A stretch of DNA of 64,000 bases from Zoogloea sp044344315 (GTDB taxonomy: Bacteria > Pseudomonadota > Gammaproteobacteria > Burkholderiales > Rhodocyclaceae), in NCBI RefSeq assembly GCF_044344315.1, contig NZ_JBIJDC010000009.1, positions 1-64,000 of the forward strand, written 5' to 3'. The number at the start of each line of letters is the position of its first letter. The first letter of the stretch is position 1. Shown piece by piece: positions 49,075-57,117 of the stretch. The notes beneath the pieces are model-generated. The model was not told the origin of the DNA, made no database searches, and saw nothing but the letters and a program-made list of their open reading frames with translations. Made by a program: the position numbers and the translations under genes.

Positions 49075-52000
49075 TCAGTTGACGTTCTGCACGGGTGGCT
49101 GGCCGATGCTGAAATAGAGTGCGGCTCCCTTGCCAACTTCTCCCTCGGCCCATACCTCGCCGCCATGGCGACGGACGATACGTGCAACCGTCGCCAGGCC
49201 GATCCCGGTTCCGGGAAACTCCCGATCGGAGTGGAGGCGCTGGAAGGGGCGGAAGAGATTTTCCCGGTAGCGCATGTCAAAGCCCGCGCCGTTGTCCCGG
49301 ATCATGAATGCGTCCACGTCCTCGTGGCGGGCACAGTCGAATTCGATGCTCGGGTGTTCGACCCGGCCGGTGAATTTCCAGGCGTTGCCGAGCAGGTTCT
49401 CCAGCACCGTGCGCATCAGGCTGGGATCGCCCTCGACTTGCAGCCGGGGAGCGATGCGTACGCTGACTTCCCGCTCGGGCTCTTGCTGGCGCAGTTCATC
49501 GCAGATCACCTGGGCGAGGTGGGAGAGGTCCACCGGGCGGCGTTCCAGCTCCTTGCGGCTGACCCGTGACAGGGTCAGCAGGTCGTCGATCAGTTGGCCC
49601 ATGCGGTGTACCGCGGCACGCACCCGGCGCAGCAGCTCCTTGGCTTCGTCGTCGAGTTTGTCACCGTAATCAGAGCCCAGGATGGCGCTGTAGCCCTCGA
49701 TCGCGCGCAGCGGTGCGCGCAGGTCGTGGGAGACCGAATAGCTGAAGGATTCCAGTTCGCTCAGGGCGGCGCTGAGCTGGGAGGTCCGCTCGGCTACGCG
49801 CCGTTCCAGCTCGGTGTTGAGGCGTTTGATTGCCCGCTCGGCAAACTTGCGTTCGGTCAGGTCGGTGCCCACGCCGACAATGTGGGGCTTGCCGTCGAGG
49901 ATGACCCGGCGGCCCACAACCAGGAAAGGCACCGGCTCGCCGCCATTGCGCCGGAGCATGACCTCGGCCGAGGCTTCTCCGGAGATCAGCGCCGTCTCGA
50001 TGCGGTGGGCCATCAGGGGTTCCTGTTCGGGAATCACGAGGCTCTGGGCTTCGGCATGCAGCAGGATGTCATCGGCCAGCCCGGTCAGCTCGCTGACAAA
50101 GCGGTTCCACAGCAGCAGATGACCATTCTGGTCGAACAGGAAGAAGGGGGCCGGCAGGCTGTCGATGAGACCGCGGGAGAAGTCGCGCTCGGCCTTGAGC
50201 TGCTCCTCTGCCAGCTTGCGGGCGGTGATGTCGCCGATGGAACCGACGACGCGCACGGCTCGCCCCTGCTGGTTGCGATGGGCGAGGCCGCGGGCCAGCA
50301 CCCAATGGAACTTGCCATCCTTGTCGGCGATGCGGTACTCGGACTCGAAGTGTTCGGTTTCTCCGCGCAGGTGGGCGACGAAGTCGGCCCGGTAGCGTGG
50401 CCGGTCGTCCGGATGGATCAGTTTCAGCCATTCCTCGCCGGTGGTGCGCAGGGTGTCACTGTGCAGCCCGAGGAGGGACAGCAGGCGGGCGGAGAGATAA
50501 AGGTAGCGGGTCTTCGGGTCCCAGTCCCAGAGGCCTTCATTGGTGCCCCGCTGAGCAAGCACATAGCGTTCCCGGGTGTCGCGTAGCTGCTCCTCTGCTT
50601 CCAGGAAGGCGGTGCGGTCCTCGACGATGCCCACTCCGCCGAAAACCTTGCCGGCCGCGTTGTACTCGGGTGCAACCCGGATCGACAGAATCTGCATGTC
50701 GGTGGACAGGGGTGATACGAAGGGGCCGTCGTAGGCGCCCCGTTGGCCCAGCAGGGCCTTGCGGAGTACCGACAGGATGGCCTGATCACCAAGGGAGTGC
50801 AGGTCCATGCCGGCCAGCTGGTCAGGGGTGGACTTGAAGAAGTCGGCCAGCCGGCTGTTGCAGTAGCTGACAAGCAGGTCGGAGGTGAAGTGGAAAATCC
50901 CGACCGGTGCGTTCTCGACGAGCGCCCTGTAACGGGCCTGCTGATCGGCGACGGTGCGAGCGATGCTTCGCTCTTCGGATTGGTCCCGGAACACCAGCAC
51001 GACCCCGAGGGGCGTCGTGTGGGATGCCATCATGATGGGCGCGCCGCTCTCTACGATAGGGCGGCGGCGGCCTTCCCGGTCGATCAGCAGGGTATGGTTG
51101 GCCAGCCCGACCCTTCTGCCCTCACGCATGACTTTGTCGGTCGGGCTTTCCATCGGCTCACCAGTGTCCTCACTGATGATCCGGAAGACCTTGGCCAAGG
51201 GCTGGCCGCGGGCCTCGTCCTCGGACCAGCCGGTGAGGGCTTCGGCCACCGGGTTCATCAGGGTGATCCGGCTGTCTTCGGCGGTGGCAATCACCGCATC
51301 GCCGATGCTGCGTAGGGTCACGCCGAGATATTCCCGCGTGGCGCGCTGGGCTGTCTGATCCGAAGCGGCGCCGATGATGGCGCGCAAGCTGCCGTCGGGA
51401 TGGCGGAGCAGGGTCATCGAATCGTGTATCCACAGGTGGCCGGAGCATGAGTTGAGCTGGTATTCGACGCTGATCTCGACGGGATCATCCCCTGGGGTCT
51501 TGAGGGCATCGCCGATGGCAGCCCATACCCGACCAAGATCTTCCGAGGTGGTGCGACGGGCAAAATGTTGCCAGCCGCCCGGGGCACACAGGATGTCTAT
51601 CGGCGTTTCGAGCCAGTCTTCTGCCTTGGCCGAGATGTAGTCATAGCATTCATGGACCGGGTCGAAGCGGTACAGGATGTGCTGGACCTTGGCCAGGGCT
51701 TCGGCGAAGCGCGATTCGGCGCGCAATTGGCGGCTCTGCTGATGGACTGTCACCAGGCGGCAGCTGCGGCTGGCGAAGCGCTGTTCGTGAATGCGGGTTT
51801 CGAGCTCCACCGCCAGGCCACCTGCGGGTTGATGGGTGAGCAGCATGGGATCTGCCGAAGGTAGCGGCAATGGGCTGAGCAGGGTGTCTGCGCGCAGTCC
51901 CGTCAATGTCTCGGGCGAGAGGCCGTAGAGCCGGGCGGCGGCGGCGTTGGCTGCCTGTACAAGGCCGCTGTCTACGTCGTAGAGCCATTGGGGGTCGGGG

Positions 52001-52305
52001 CTGGCGTCGAAGAGTGCCCGGTAGTCGTCGTCCGAGGCTGGCGTAGCGGCTGCTGTCGCGTCAGCGTTGATACGGCTCAGGGCGAGGAATACGAACAGGG
52101 CTGACGCGGCAATGAACAGCAGGAGCCAGGGGGTAGTGAGGACCAGAGAGGCGTCTTTGTTGCCGGTCATCAGGCTCCCTCCGATCACCATCGTCAGGGC
52201 AACCAGAAGATAGACTCCCGCCACCCGTGCAGCAGGCGTGATGCGCTGGAGCGACCGGGTATCCACCGACCGCGTACCGGAGCCGGAACTCGGCATGGAG
52301 CTCAT
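49075..52305 (-). CDS. Hybrid-free histidine kinase with two helices and six PAS domains
   Basis: Large sensor kinase, 1076 aa from ATG 52305; the frame upstream runs into the divergent tadA and is rejected. Two N-terminal helices (about residues 29-46 and 57-76) anchor it. Six PAS domains follow, beginning near DDYRALFDASPDPQWLYDVD, REYLGVTLRSIGDAVIATAE, QARYRALVENAPVGIFHFTS and RERYVLAQRGTNEGLWDWDP. Histidine H860 lies in FSYSVSHDLRAPLRAIEGYS, and the ATPase has NLLGNAWKFTGR and GTGIGLATVARIVRRHGG. No receiver domain or neighbouring response regulator is visible, so its partner is unknown. Confidence 0.92.
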   Translation of the reverse strand: MSSMPSSGSGTRSVDTRSLQRITPAARVAGVYLLVALTMVIGGSLMTGNKDASLVLTTPWLLLFIAASALFVFLALSRINADATAAATPASDDDYRALFDASPDPQWLYDVDSGLVQAANAAAARLYGLSPETLTGLRADTLLSPLPLPSADPMLLTHQPAGGLAVELETRIHEQRFASRSCRLVTVHQQSRQLRAESRFAEALAKVQHILYRFDPVHECYDYISAKAEDWLETPIDILCAPGGWQHFARRTTSEDLGRVWAAIGDALKTPGDDPVEISVEYQLNSCSGHLWIHDSMTLLRHPDGSLRAIIGAASDQTAQRATREYLGVTLRSIGDAVIATAEDSRITLMNPVAEALTGWSEDEARGQPLAKVFRIISEDTGEPMESPTDKVMREGRRVGLANHTLLIDREGRRRPIVESGAPIMMASHTTPLGVVLVFRDQSEERSIARTVADQQARYRALVENAPVGIFHFTSDLLVSYCNSRLADFFKSTPDQLAGMDLHSLGDQAILSVLRKALLGQRGAYDGPFVSPLSTDMQILSIRVAPEYNAAGKVFGGVGIVEDRTAFLEAEEQLRDTRERYVLAQRGTNEGLWDWDPKTRYLYLSARLLSLLGLHSDTLRTTGEEWLKLIHPDDRPRYRADFVAHLRGETEHFESEYRIADKDGKFHWVLARGLAHRNQQGRAVRVVGSIGDITARKLAEEQLKAERDFSRGLIDSLPAPFFLFDQNGHLLLWNRFVSELTGLADDILLHAEAQSLVIPEQEPLMAHRIETALISGEASAEVMLRRNGGEPVPFLVVGRRVILDGKPHIVGVGTDLTERKFAERAIKRLNTELERRVAERTSQLSAALSELESFSYSVSHDLRAPLRAIEGYSAILGSDYGDKLDDEAKELLRRVRAAVHRMGQLIDDLLTLSRVSRKELERRPVDLSHLAQVICDELRQQEPEREVSVRIAPRLQVEGDPSLMRTVLENLLGNAWKFTGRVEHPSIEFDCARHEDVDAFMIRDNGAGFDMRYRENLFRPFQRLHSDREFPGTGIGLATVARIVRRHGGEVWAEGEVGKGAALYFSIGQPPVQNVN

Positions 52306-52413
52306 CGGACCGGCCCTGCCGGGGGCGTGTCTGTTGTCGTTGTACCGGGTTTTTCCACGATGCTGCTTTAAAATCCCTAGACGAACCTGTGAAATAACAT
52401 TCCGTACATCACC

Positions 52414-52899
52414 ATGAATCTTCCGAGCCCAGAGCAGGACATGTTCTTCATGCGGGCCGCCATTGAGCTTGCCCACGAGGCAGGCCGCTGTGGCGAAGTA
52501 CCTGTTGGCGCCCTGGTGGTCTCTGCCGATGGCATCATCGTCGGTCGGGGCTTCAACCAGCCCATCCTCCGGCATGATCCCACAGCGCATGCCGAAGTCA
52601 TGGCCCTGCGCAGCGCTGCTGAAGTCCTCGGTAACTACCGTCTTCCTGGTTGTACGCTGTATGTCACCCTTGAACCATGCGCCATGTGTTCCGGGGCAAT
52701 CATGCACGCACGCATCGGCCGGGTCGTTTTTGGTGCCAACGACCCCAAAACGGGGGTTGCCGGTAGCGTAATCGATCTTTTTGCCGAGGCACGCCTAAAT
52801 CATCACGCCCGGGTCGAGGGAGGCCTGTTGGCTGGCGAGTGCGGCGGAATTTTGTCCGATTTCTTTGCTGCCCGGCGTAAACGGGCAGTGGGAGCCTGA
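52414..52899 (+). CDS. tadA: tRNA-specific adenosine deaminase
   Basis: Zinc enzyme that converts A34 to inosine in tRNA-Arg(ACG), essential in many bacteria. It has 161 aa. The catalytic HAEVMAL and PCAMCSGAIMHARI motifs with the two Cys and Glu are intact, and VPVGALVVSADGIIVGRGFN precedes them. The start MNLPSPEQDMFFMRAAIELA is 108 bases from the divergent kinase; an internal Met (MFF) would be the usual E. coli-like start, and I keep the first. Confidence 0.95.
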   Translation: MNLPSPEQDMFFMRAAIELAHEAGRCGEVPVGALVVSADGIIVGRGFNQPILRHDPTAHAEVMALRSAAEVLGNYRLPGCTLYVTLEPCAMCSGAIMHARIGRVVFGANDPKTGVAGSVIDLFAEARLNHHARVEGGLLAGECGGILSDFFAARRKRAVGA

Positions 52900-52904
52900 G
52901 CGCC

Positions 52905-53384
52905 GTGTACATCCGCATCCATATTTCCAGCCAGACGCTGCAACTCTTCGGCGACGATGGCGCTTGCGTACGTCGCTACAGCGTGTCCACGGCCCGCAAC
53001 GGAGCCGGGGAGGAGAAGGGCAGCTACCGTACGCCTCGCGGGCGCCACATCATCCGGGCCCGGATCGGGGCGGGGGCGCCCCTCGGCGCTGCCTTCCGCG
53101 GGCGCCGGCCCACCGGTGAGGTATGGACACCGGCGCTCGCCGGCAGTGCCCCGGACCGTGACTGGATTCTGACCCGCATTCTGTGGCTGTCGGGCACCGA
53201 GCCCGGGCGCAATCGCCTCGGTGCCGTGGACAGCATGCAGCGCTACATCTACATCCACGGTACCCCGGATACGGAGCCCATGGGCATTCCTCTGTCCATC
53301 GGTTGCGTGCGTATGCGCAACCGGGATGTCGCTGAACTCTTCGATCTTGTGCCAGCGGGTACGGTCGTGGAGATCGAGGAATGA
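52905..53384 (+). CDS. L,D-transpeptidase/YkuD-domain protein without signal peptide
   Basis: YkuD-domain protein of 159 aa, of the type that links peptidoglycan stems or attaches lipoprotein. The catalytic region HGTPDTEPMGIPLSIGCVRM keeps the first His and the Cys, but the second His of the usual SHGC is Ile. There is no signal peptide (start MYIRIHISSQTLQLFGDD), and 52905 is GTG. It may be a cytosolic member, or export may use another route. tadA ends 5 bases earlier, and the GNAT gene overlaps by 4. Confidence 0.87.
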   Translation: MYIRIHISSQTLQLFGDDGACVRRYSVSTARNGAGEEKGSYRTPRGRHIIRARIGAGAPLGAAFRGRRPTGEVWTPALAGSAPDRDWILTRILWLSGTEPGRNRLGAVDSMQRYIYIHGTPDTEPMGIPLSIGCVRMRNRDVAELFDLVPAGTVVEIEE

Positions 53385-53821
53385 GCGGCGCTGAGACGGT
53401 GCAAGTTGTGCTGGGTAGCTGGGACGAACTCGCCGAACGTGCTGCGCCCATCCGCTTTCGGGTTTTCGTGGACGAGCAGGGCGTGCCGATGGAGATGGAG
53501 CTCGACGAGTTTGATCCCTTGTCCTGTCACGCCCTGGCGCTGCTTGGCGAGCACGTAGTGGGCACCGGGCGCTTGCTGCCGGATGGGCACATCGGCCGCA
53601 TGGCGGTGGACGCCGAATGGCGTGGCCAGGGTGTGGGGGCGGCCTTGCTTGGCGCACTCATCGACGAGGCCGGGCGGCGCCATGTGTCGGTGCTGGCTCT
53701 CAGCGCCCAGACCCATGCGCTGGGCTTCTATACCCGTTTCGGCTTTGTGCCAGTGGGGTCGGAGTATGAAGAGGCAGGCCTGCCCCATCAGGCCATGGAG
53801 CGGCGCCTGGTGGCTGACTGA
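53381..53821 (+). CDS. GNAT-family N-acetyltransferase
   Basis: A 146-aa GCN5-related acetyltransferase. The acetyl-CoA motif GRMAVDAEWRGQGVGAALL is present and RRHVSVLALSAQTHALGFYT follows. The N-terminal segment WDELAERAAPIRFRVFVDEQ resembles the YjgM/ElaA-type group. The substrate is unknown. Its ATG overlaps the transpeptidase stop by 4 bases. Confidence 0.85.
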   Translation: MSGAETVQVVLGSWDELAERAAPIRFRVFVDEQGVPMEMELDEFDPLSCHALALLGEHVVGTGRLLPDGHIGRMAVDAEWRGQGVGAALLGALIDEAGRRHVSVLALSAQTHALGFYTRFGFVPVGSEYEEAGLPHQAMERRLVAD

Positions 53822-53853
53822 GGGTTCGCTGAGGGCCGATTCAAACCCGGCAC

Positions 53854-54546
53854 TCAGGCCTCCGGTGGGCTGCCGGGGTTGCTTTCGGCAGCGGGGAGGG
53901 TGCGGATGAGGTGGCGGTGGAACCAGTCGGTCGTCTGGGTGGCCGCATCGTCCAGAGCGCCCGGTTCGCGGAAGAAATCATCGGTGCCCGCAATGCTGCG
54001 CCAGTCCTTGGTGCAGGTCATCAGATCGTAGGCCTGGCGGATGTTGGGCAGCCCTTCGTCGCGCTCGCCGACGATCTGCCGGGTCGGGCAGGCTACTTGG
54101 CGCAGGGGTGAAATGCCGGCCAGCCCGGGGCGGCCGCCGCGGCATACCAAGGCGCTCACTGCATCCTGCTCATGAGCCAGGGCGCGGATCGCTGCACCGC
54201 AGCCCGTGCCGCTGGCCACCAGCCCCACGGGCAGGGTGGTAAGGGGTGGCTGGTGGCGCAGCCATTCGAACACGGCGCGGATGCGCTGGCCGAGCAGCGG
54301 GGTGTTGAAGCGGGTGTCCGGGTCGCGGGACTCTTCGTAGTGGTTGAGCAGATCGAAGAGCAGGGTGGCGAAGCCGGCTTCCTGCAGGCGCCGGGCGAAA
54401 TGGGCTTCCCTGGAGTCCCGATGGTTTCCCACCGCGTTCTGGGCAATCAGGATCAGGCCGGCGGCATCCGGCGAATGGGCAAGCAGGGCTTCCAGCCAGA
54501 CGGGGCCGGCGGCAATGCTGAGGGCGCTATGGCGCAGTTTCATCAT
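53854..54546 (-). CDS. Alpha/beta-hydrolase (dienelactone-hydrolase-like) with altered triad
   Basis: Resembles the dienelactone-hydrolase-like alpha/beta-hydrolases (230 aa, start MMKLRHSALSIAAGPVWLEA). In that family the nucleophile elbow is GASTG and the last His is in GATHLFEEPGALE. Here the elbow reads ASGTG, so Gly stands where Ser should be. The End-His region reads AGTDDFFREPGALDDA, with Asp in place of His. The acid Asp (GERDEG) is kept. Both main residues are lost, so it may be a pseudo-enzyme. It lies 75 bases after amrS in the same direction. Confidence 0.82.
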   Translation of the reverse strand: MMKLRHSALSIAAGPVWLEALLAHSPDAAGLILIAQNAVGNHRDSREAHFARRLQEAGFATLLFDLLNHYEESRDPDTRFNTPLLGQRIRAVFEWLRHQPPLTTLPVGLVASGTGCGAAIRALAHEQDAVSALVCRGGRPGLAGISPLRQVACPTRQIVGERDEGLPNIRQAYDLMTCTKDWRSIAGTDDFFREPGALDDAATQTTDWFHRHLIRTLPAAESNPGSPPEA

Positions 54547-54621
54547 GATCGAAGGAGTCGGGCGGTACTCTGCCGTTCACAATCGCATGCACCGCCGGAC
54601 ACGGCAAGGCTGTGCCGGGGG

Positions 54622-55695
54622 CTAGTGGCCGCCGATGTGCACTGGAACACGGCGCGCCCCGAATGCGCTGACAAATTTGCCGAAACGCCCGGCCAGCCTG
54701 TGGCCGCAACCCGTGCACGCGCCGCTGGCATCGAGGCGGTAGGCGAGGATCCGGTACCAGTCCCGTTCAATCAGGAGACTGTCGCAGGAGGGGCAGCGGG
54801 TGCTGCCGCCCTCGGTGTCATGTACGTTGCCCGTGTAGACGTGATGCAGTCCGGCCGCCCGGGCGATCCGTCGGGCCCGGGTGAGGGTGGCCGGCGGCGT
54901 GGGTGGCAGGGTGTCGAGCTTGTAATCCGGGTGAAAGGCGGTGAAGTGCAGGGGCACGTCGGGGCCCAGTTCGTCGCAGATCCAGCGGGACAGAGCGGCA
55001 AGTTCGCTGTCGCTGTCGTTGAGGCCGGGAATCAGCAGGGTGGTGATCTCGAACCACACCTCGGTTTCGTGGCGGAGATATAGAAGGGTGTCGAGAACCG
55101 GGGCAAGATGGGCGCCGGTCTGGTGTATGTAGAAGTCTTCGGTGAAGGCTTTCAGGTCCACGTTGGCGGCGTCCATCACCGCGTAGAAATCCCGGCGCGG
55201 GGCCGGGTGCATGTAGCCGGCGGTGACGGCGACGCTGGCGATGCCCAGTTCCCGGCAGGCCAGGGCGGTGTCGATGGCGTATTCGGCAAAGATCACCGGG
55301 TCATTGTAGGTGAAGGCTACGCTGCGGCAGCCGTGGTGGGCGGCGGCCCGGGCAATCTCGTCGGGTGCTGCGGCATCCATCAGCCGGTCCATGTTGCGGC
55401 TCTTGGAGATATCCCAGTTCTGGCAGAACTTGCAGGCCAGGTTGCAGCCCGCGGTACCGAAGGACAGTACGCTGCTGCCCGGGTAGAAGTGATTGAGGGG
55501 CTTTTTTTCGATGGGGTCGATGCAGAAACCCGAGCTGCGCCCGTAGGTGGTCAGCACCATCCCGGCACCGACCCGTTGACGCACGAAACAGGCTCCCCGC
55601 TGGCCCTCGTGGAGGCGGCAGTCCCGCGGGCAAAGGTCGCACTGGAGGCGACCGTCGTCGAGGAAATGCCAGTAGCGGGCGGGGTGGGCGTCCAT
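54622..55695 (-). CDS. amrS: AmmeMemoRadiSam system radical SAM protein AmrS
   Basis: Radical SAM enzyme of the AmmeMemoRadiSam trio, 357 aa. The cluster motif is GCNLACKFCQNWDIS (CxxxCxxC). An N-terminal Cys set is in LQCDLCPRDCRLHEGQRGAC, and the C-terminus has two CxxC pairs (CPSCDSLLIERDWYRI and CTGCGHRL), as in a small zinc ribbon. The product of the reaction is unknown. It starts after amrA (4 bases between) and precedes the altered hydrolase. Confidence 0.95.
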   Translation of the reverse strand: MDAHPARYWHFLDDGRLQCDLCPRDCRLHEGQRGACFVRQRVGAGMVLTTYGRSSGFCIDPIEKKPLNHFYPGSSVLSFGTAGCNLACKFCQNWDISKSRNMDRLMDAAAPDEIARAAAHHGCRSVAFTYNDPVIFAEYAIDTALACRELGIASVAVTAGYMHPAPRRDFYAVMDAANVDLKAFTEDFYIHQTGAHLAPVLDTLLYLRHETEVWFEITTLLIPGLNDSDSELAALSRWICDELGPDVPLHFTAFHPDYKLDTLPPTPPATLTRARRIARAAGLHHVYTGNVHDTEGGSTRCPSCDSLLIERDWYRILAYRLDASGACTGCGHRLAGRFGKFVSAFGARRVPVHIGGH

Positions 55696-55699
55696 GGCC

Positions 55700-56263
55700 T
55701 TAGCTTCCGCTGGGACCCTCTTTCCACTTGCGCACCTGGTAGCGCGCCAGCATCACGTTGGGGCCCCAGAAATCCGCCGGCAGCCGGGCCTTCTGCTTGA
55801 GGGCCGCCATGAAGCTGCGTCGGTCGGGCAACTGCTCCCACACCTGGGGCAGGAAGGTCGCCTTCTGGCAACCGTTGAAGAAGATCACGCCGTCCCGGCC
55901 CGGCACCAGCTGGCTCAGGGCGTCGGCCTCGTCGTGGAAGTCGATAAATTCGGGTTCGCCGAGCACGGACACCTCCACTGCCACACGCGGGAGTTCGGCT
56001 ACGGCCAGGGGAGGAAAGCGCGGGTCGCGCAGGGCGGCAGCAACGGCGTTCTCGCGCACGTCCTCGCCCAGTGGACGATGGGCGTTGAGGCTGCCGATAC
56101 AGCCCCGGAGGGTGCCGTCGAGGGTCAGGGTGACGAAGCAGGCGCCGCGTTCGGTGAGCTGGGGGTGCTCGGGGGCCGCGGGAGCCGGCTGGTCGAGGGC
56201 GGTGGCAATGGCCTGGCGGGCCTGGGCCAGCAGGGCCTGCCCCAGGGCATCAGTGGCGGGCAT
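55700..56263 (-). CDS. amrA: AmmeMemoRadiSam system protein A (AMMECR1 domain)
   Basis: AMMECR1-domain protein of 187 aa, homologous to the human protein linked to Alport-related syndrome. The signature LRGCIGSL is present after RGACFVTLTLDGT, with NAVAAALRDPRFPPLAVAEL following. The function is unknown. I take the ATG at 56263; the open frame upstream to 56479 runs through amrB. The start overlaps amrB by 14 bases, so the two are coupled. Confidence 0.95.
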   Translation of the reverse strand: MPATDALGQALLAQARQAIATALDQPAPAAPEHPQLTERGACFVTLTLDGTLRGCIGSLNAHRPLGEDVRENAVAAALRDPRFPPLAVAELPRVAVEVSVLGEPEFIDFHDEADALSQLVPGRDGVIFFNGCQKATFLPQVWEQLPDRRSFMAALKQKARLPADFWGPNVMLARYQVRKWKEGPSGS

Positions 56264-57068
56264 GGTCGATGTTCTCGGCAAAGGCAATGGCTGCGTAGCC
56301 CACGACCCGGTCGCGGTCGCCGGCGGTGTCTCCGGAGTTGCGCAGATCGAGCACATGGGGTGCGAGTTGGTGACGGGGGGCGGCCAGCAGCAGGCCGTTG
56401 ATGGCCGCTGCGCCACAGGCCTGCTCACCGTCGAGGGTGGGGTCGAGCTGGCGGATCTGGGCGACGGTGGCCTTGTCACGACACTGGGCCTGACGGTAAG
56501 GGTGGTAGTGGGACAGGTCGGAGCTGATCACGATCAGCGTCTCGGGGCCGCCCCACAGGGCTTCGAGCAGGGCGGCAACCAGATGGGTGTCCACCTGACC
56601 GACCGCAAGGGGCAGGATTTCGAAGTGGTGGAGGGTGCTCTGAAGGAAGGGCAATTGCACTTCAATGCCATGTTCTTCGGCGTGGGGGCGGTCGTCCACG
56701 ATCACCCCGGGCATCTCCCGCGCCCGCAGCCAGGCTTCCCGGTCCACCGCCACGGCCCCGAGGGGGGTGATGAAGGTCTGGGCGGCGGGCAGGGCCATGC
56801 CGCGCACCGCTACCCGATGGGTCGGACAGAGGACCAGCACCCGCCGGATGGTCTCGCGGCGCTGCAGGAGTTCGGCGTAGGCGCAGGCCGCCACGGCCCC
56901 GGAATAGATGTAGCCGGCGTGGGGCACGATCAGGGCCTTGGGTGAATCGACCACTTCAGCCGGCATCGCCGCTGACAGGAAGCCGGCAACCTGGGCGTGG
57001 AGACTGTGGGAGTCTGCCGGGTAAAACAACCCGGCTACCGCCGGCAGGCGTTGGGACGCATGAGCCAT
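56250..57068 (-). CDS. amrB: AmmeMemoRadiSam system protein B (Memo-like)
   Basis: Memo-family protein of 272 aa, related in fold to LigB extradiol dioxygenases. Possible metal-site residues are in IVPHAGYIYSGAVAACAYAE (His), the LCPTHRVAV loop (His), EEHGIEVQLPFLQSTL (His) and SSDLSHYHPYRQAQCRDKAT (two His). The ending ACGAAAINGL is also family-typical. It is the first gene of the trio and follows the MgtC/DUF4010 gene after 49 bases. Confidence 0.95.
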   Translation of the reverse strand: MAHASQRLPAVAGLFYPADSHSLHAQVAGFLSAAMPAEVVDSPKALIVPHAGYIYSGAVAACAYAELLQRRETIRRVLVLCPTHRVAVRGMALPAAQTFITPLGAVAVDREAWLRAREMPGVIVDDRPHAEEHGIEVQLPFLQSTLHHFEILPLAVGQVDTHLVAALLEALWGGPETLIVISSDLSHYHPYRQAQCRDKATVAQIRQLDPTLDGEQACGAAAINGLLLAAPRHQLAPHVLDLRNSGDTAGDRDRVVGYAAIAFAENIDHARH

Positions 57069-57117
57069 GGTTTCCTTCTGTCCTTATGTCTTGAACGGGG
57101 ACACCCCCTGCTCTCCA

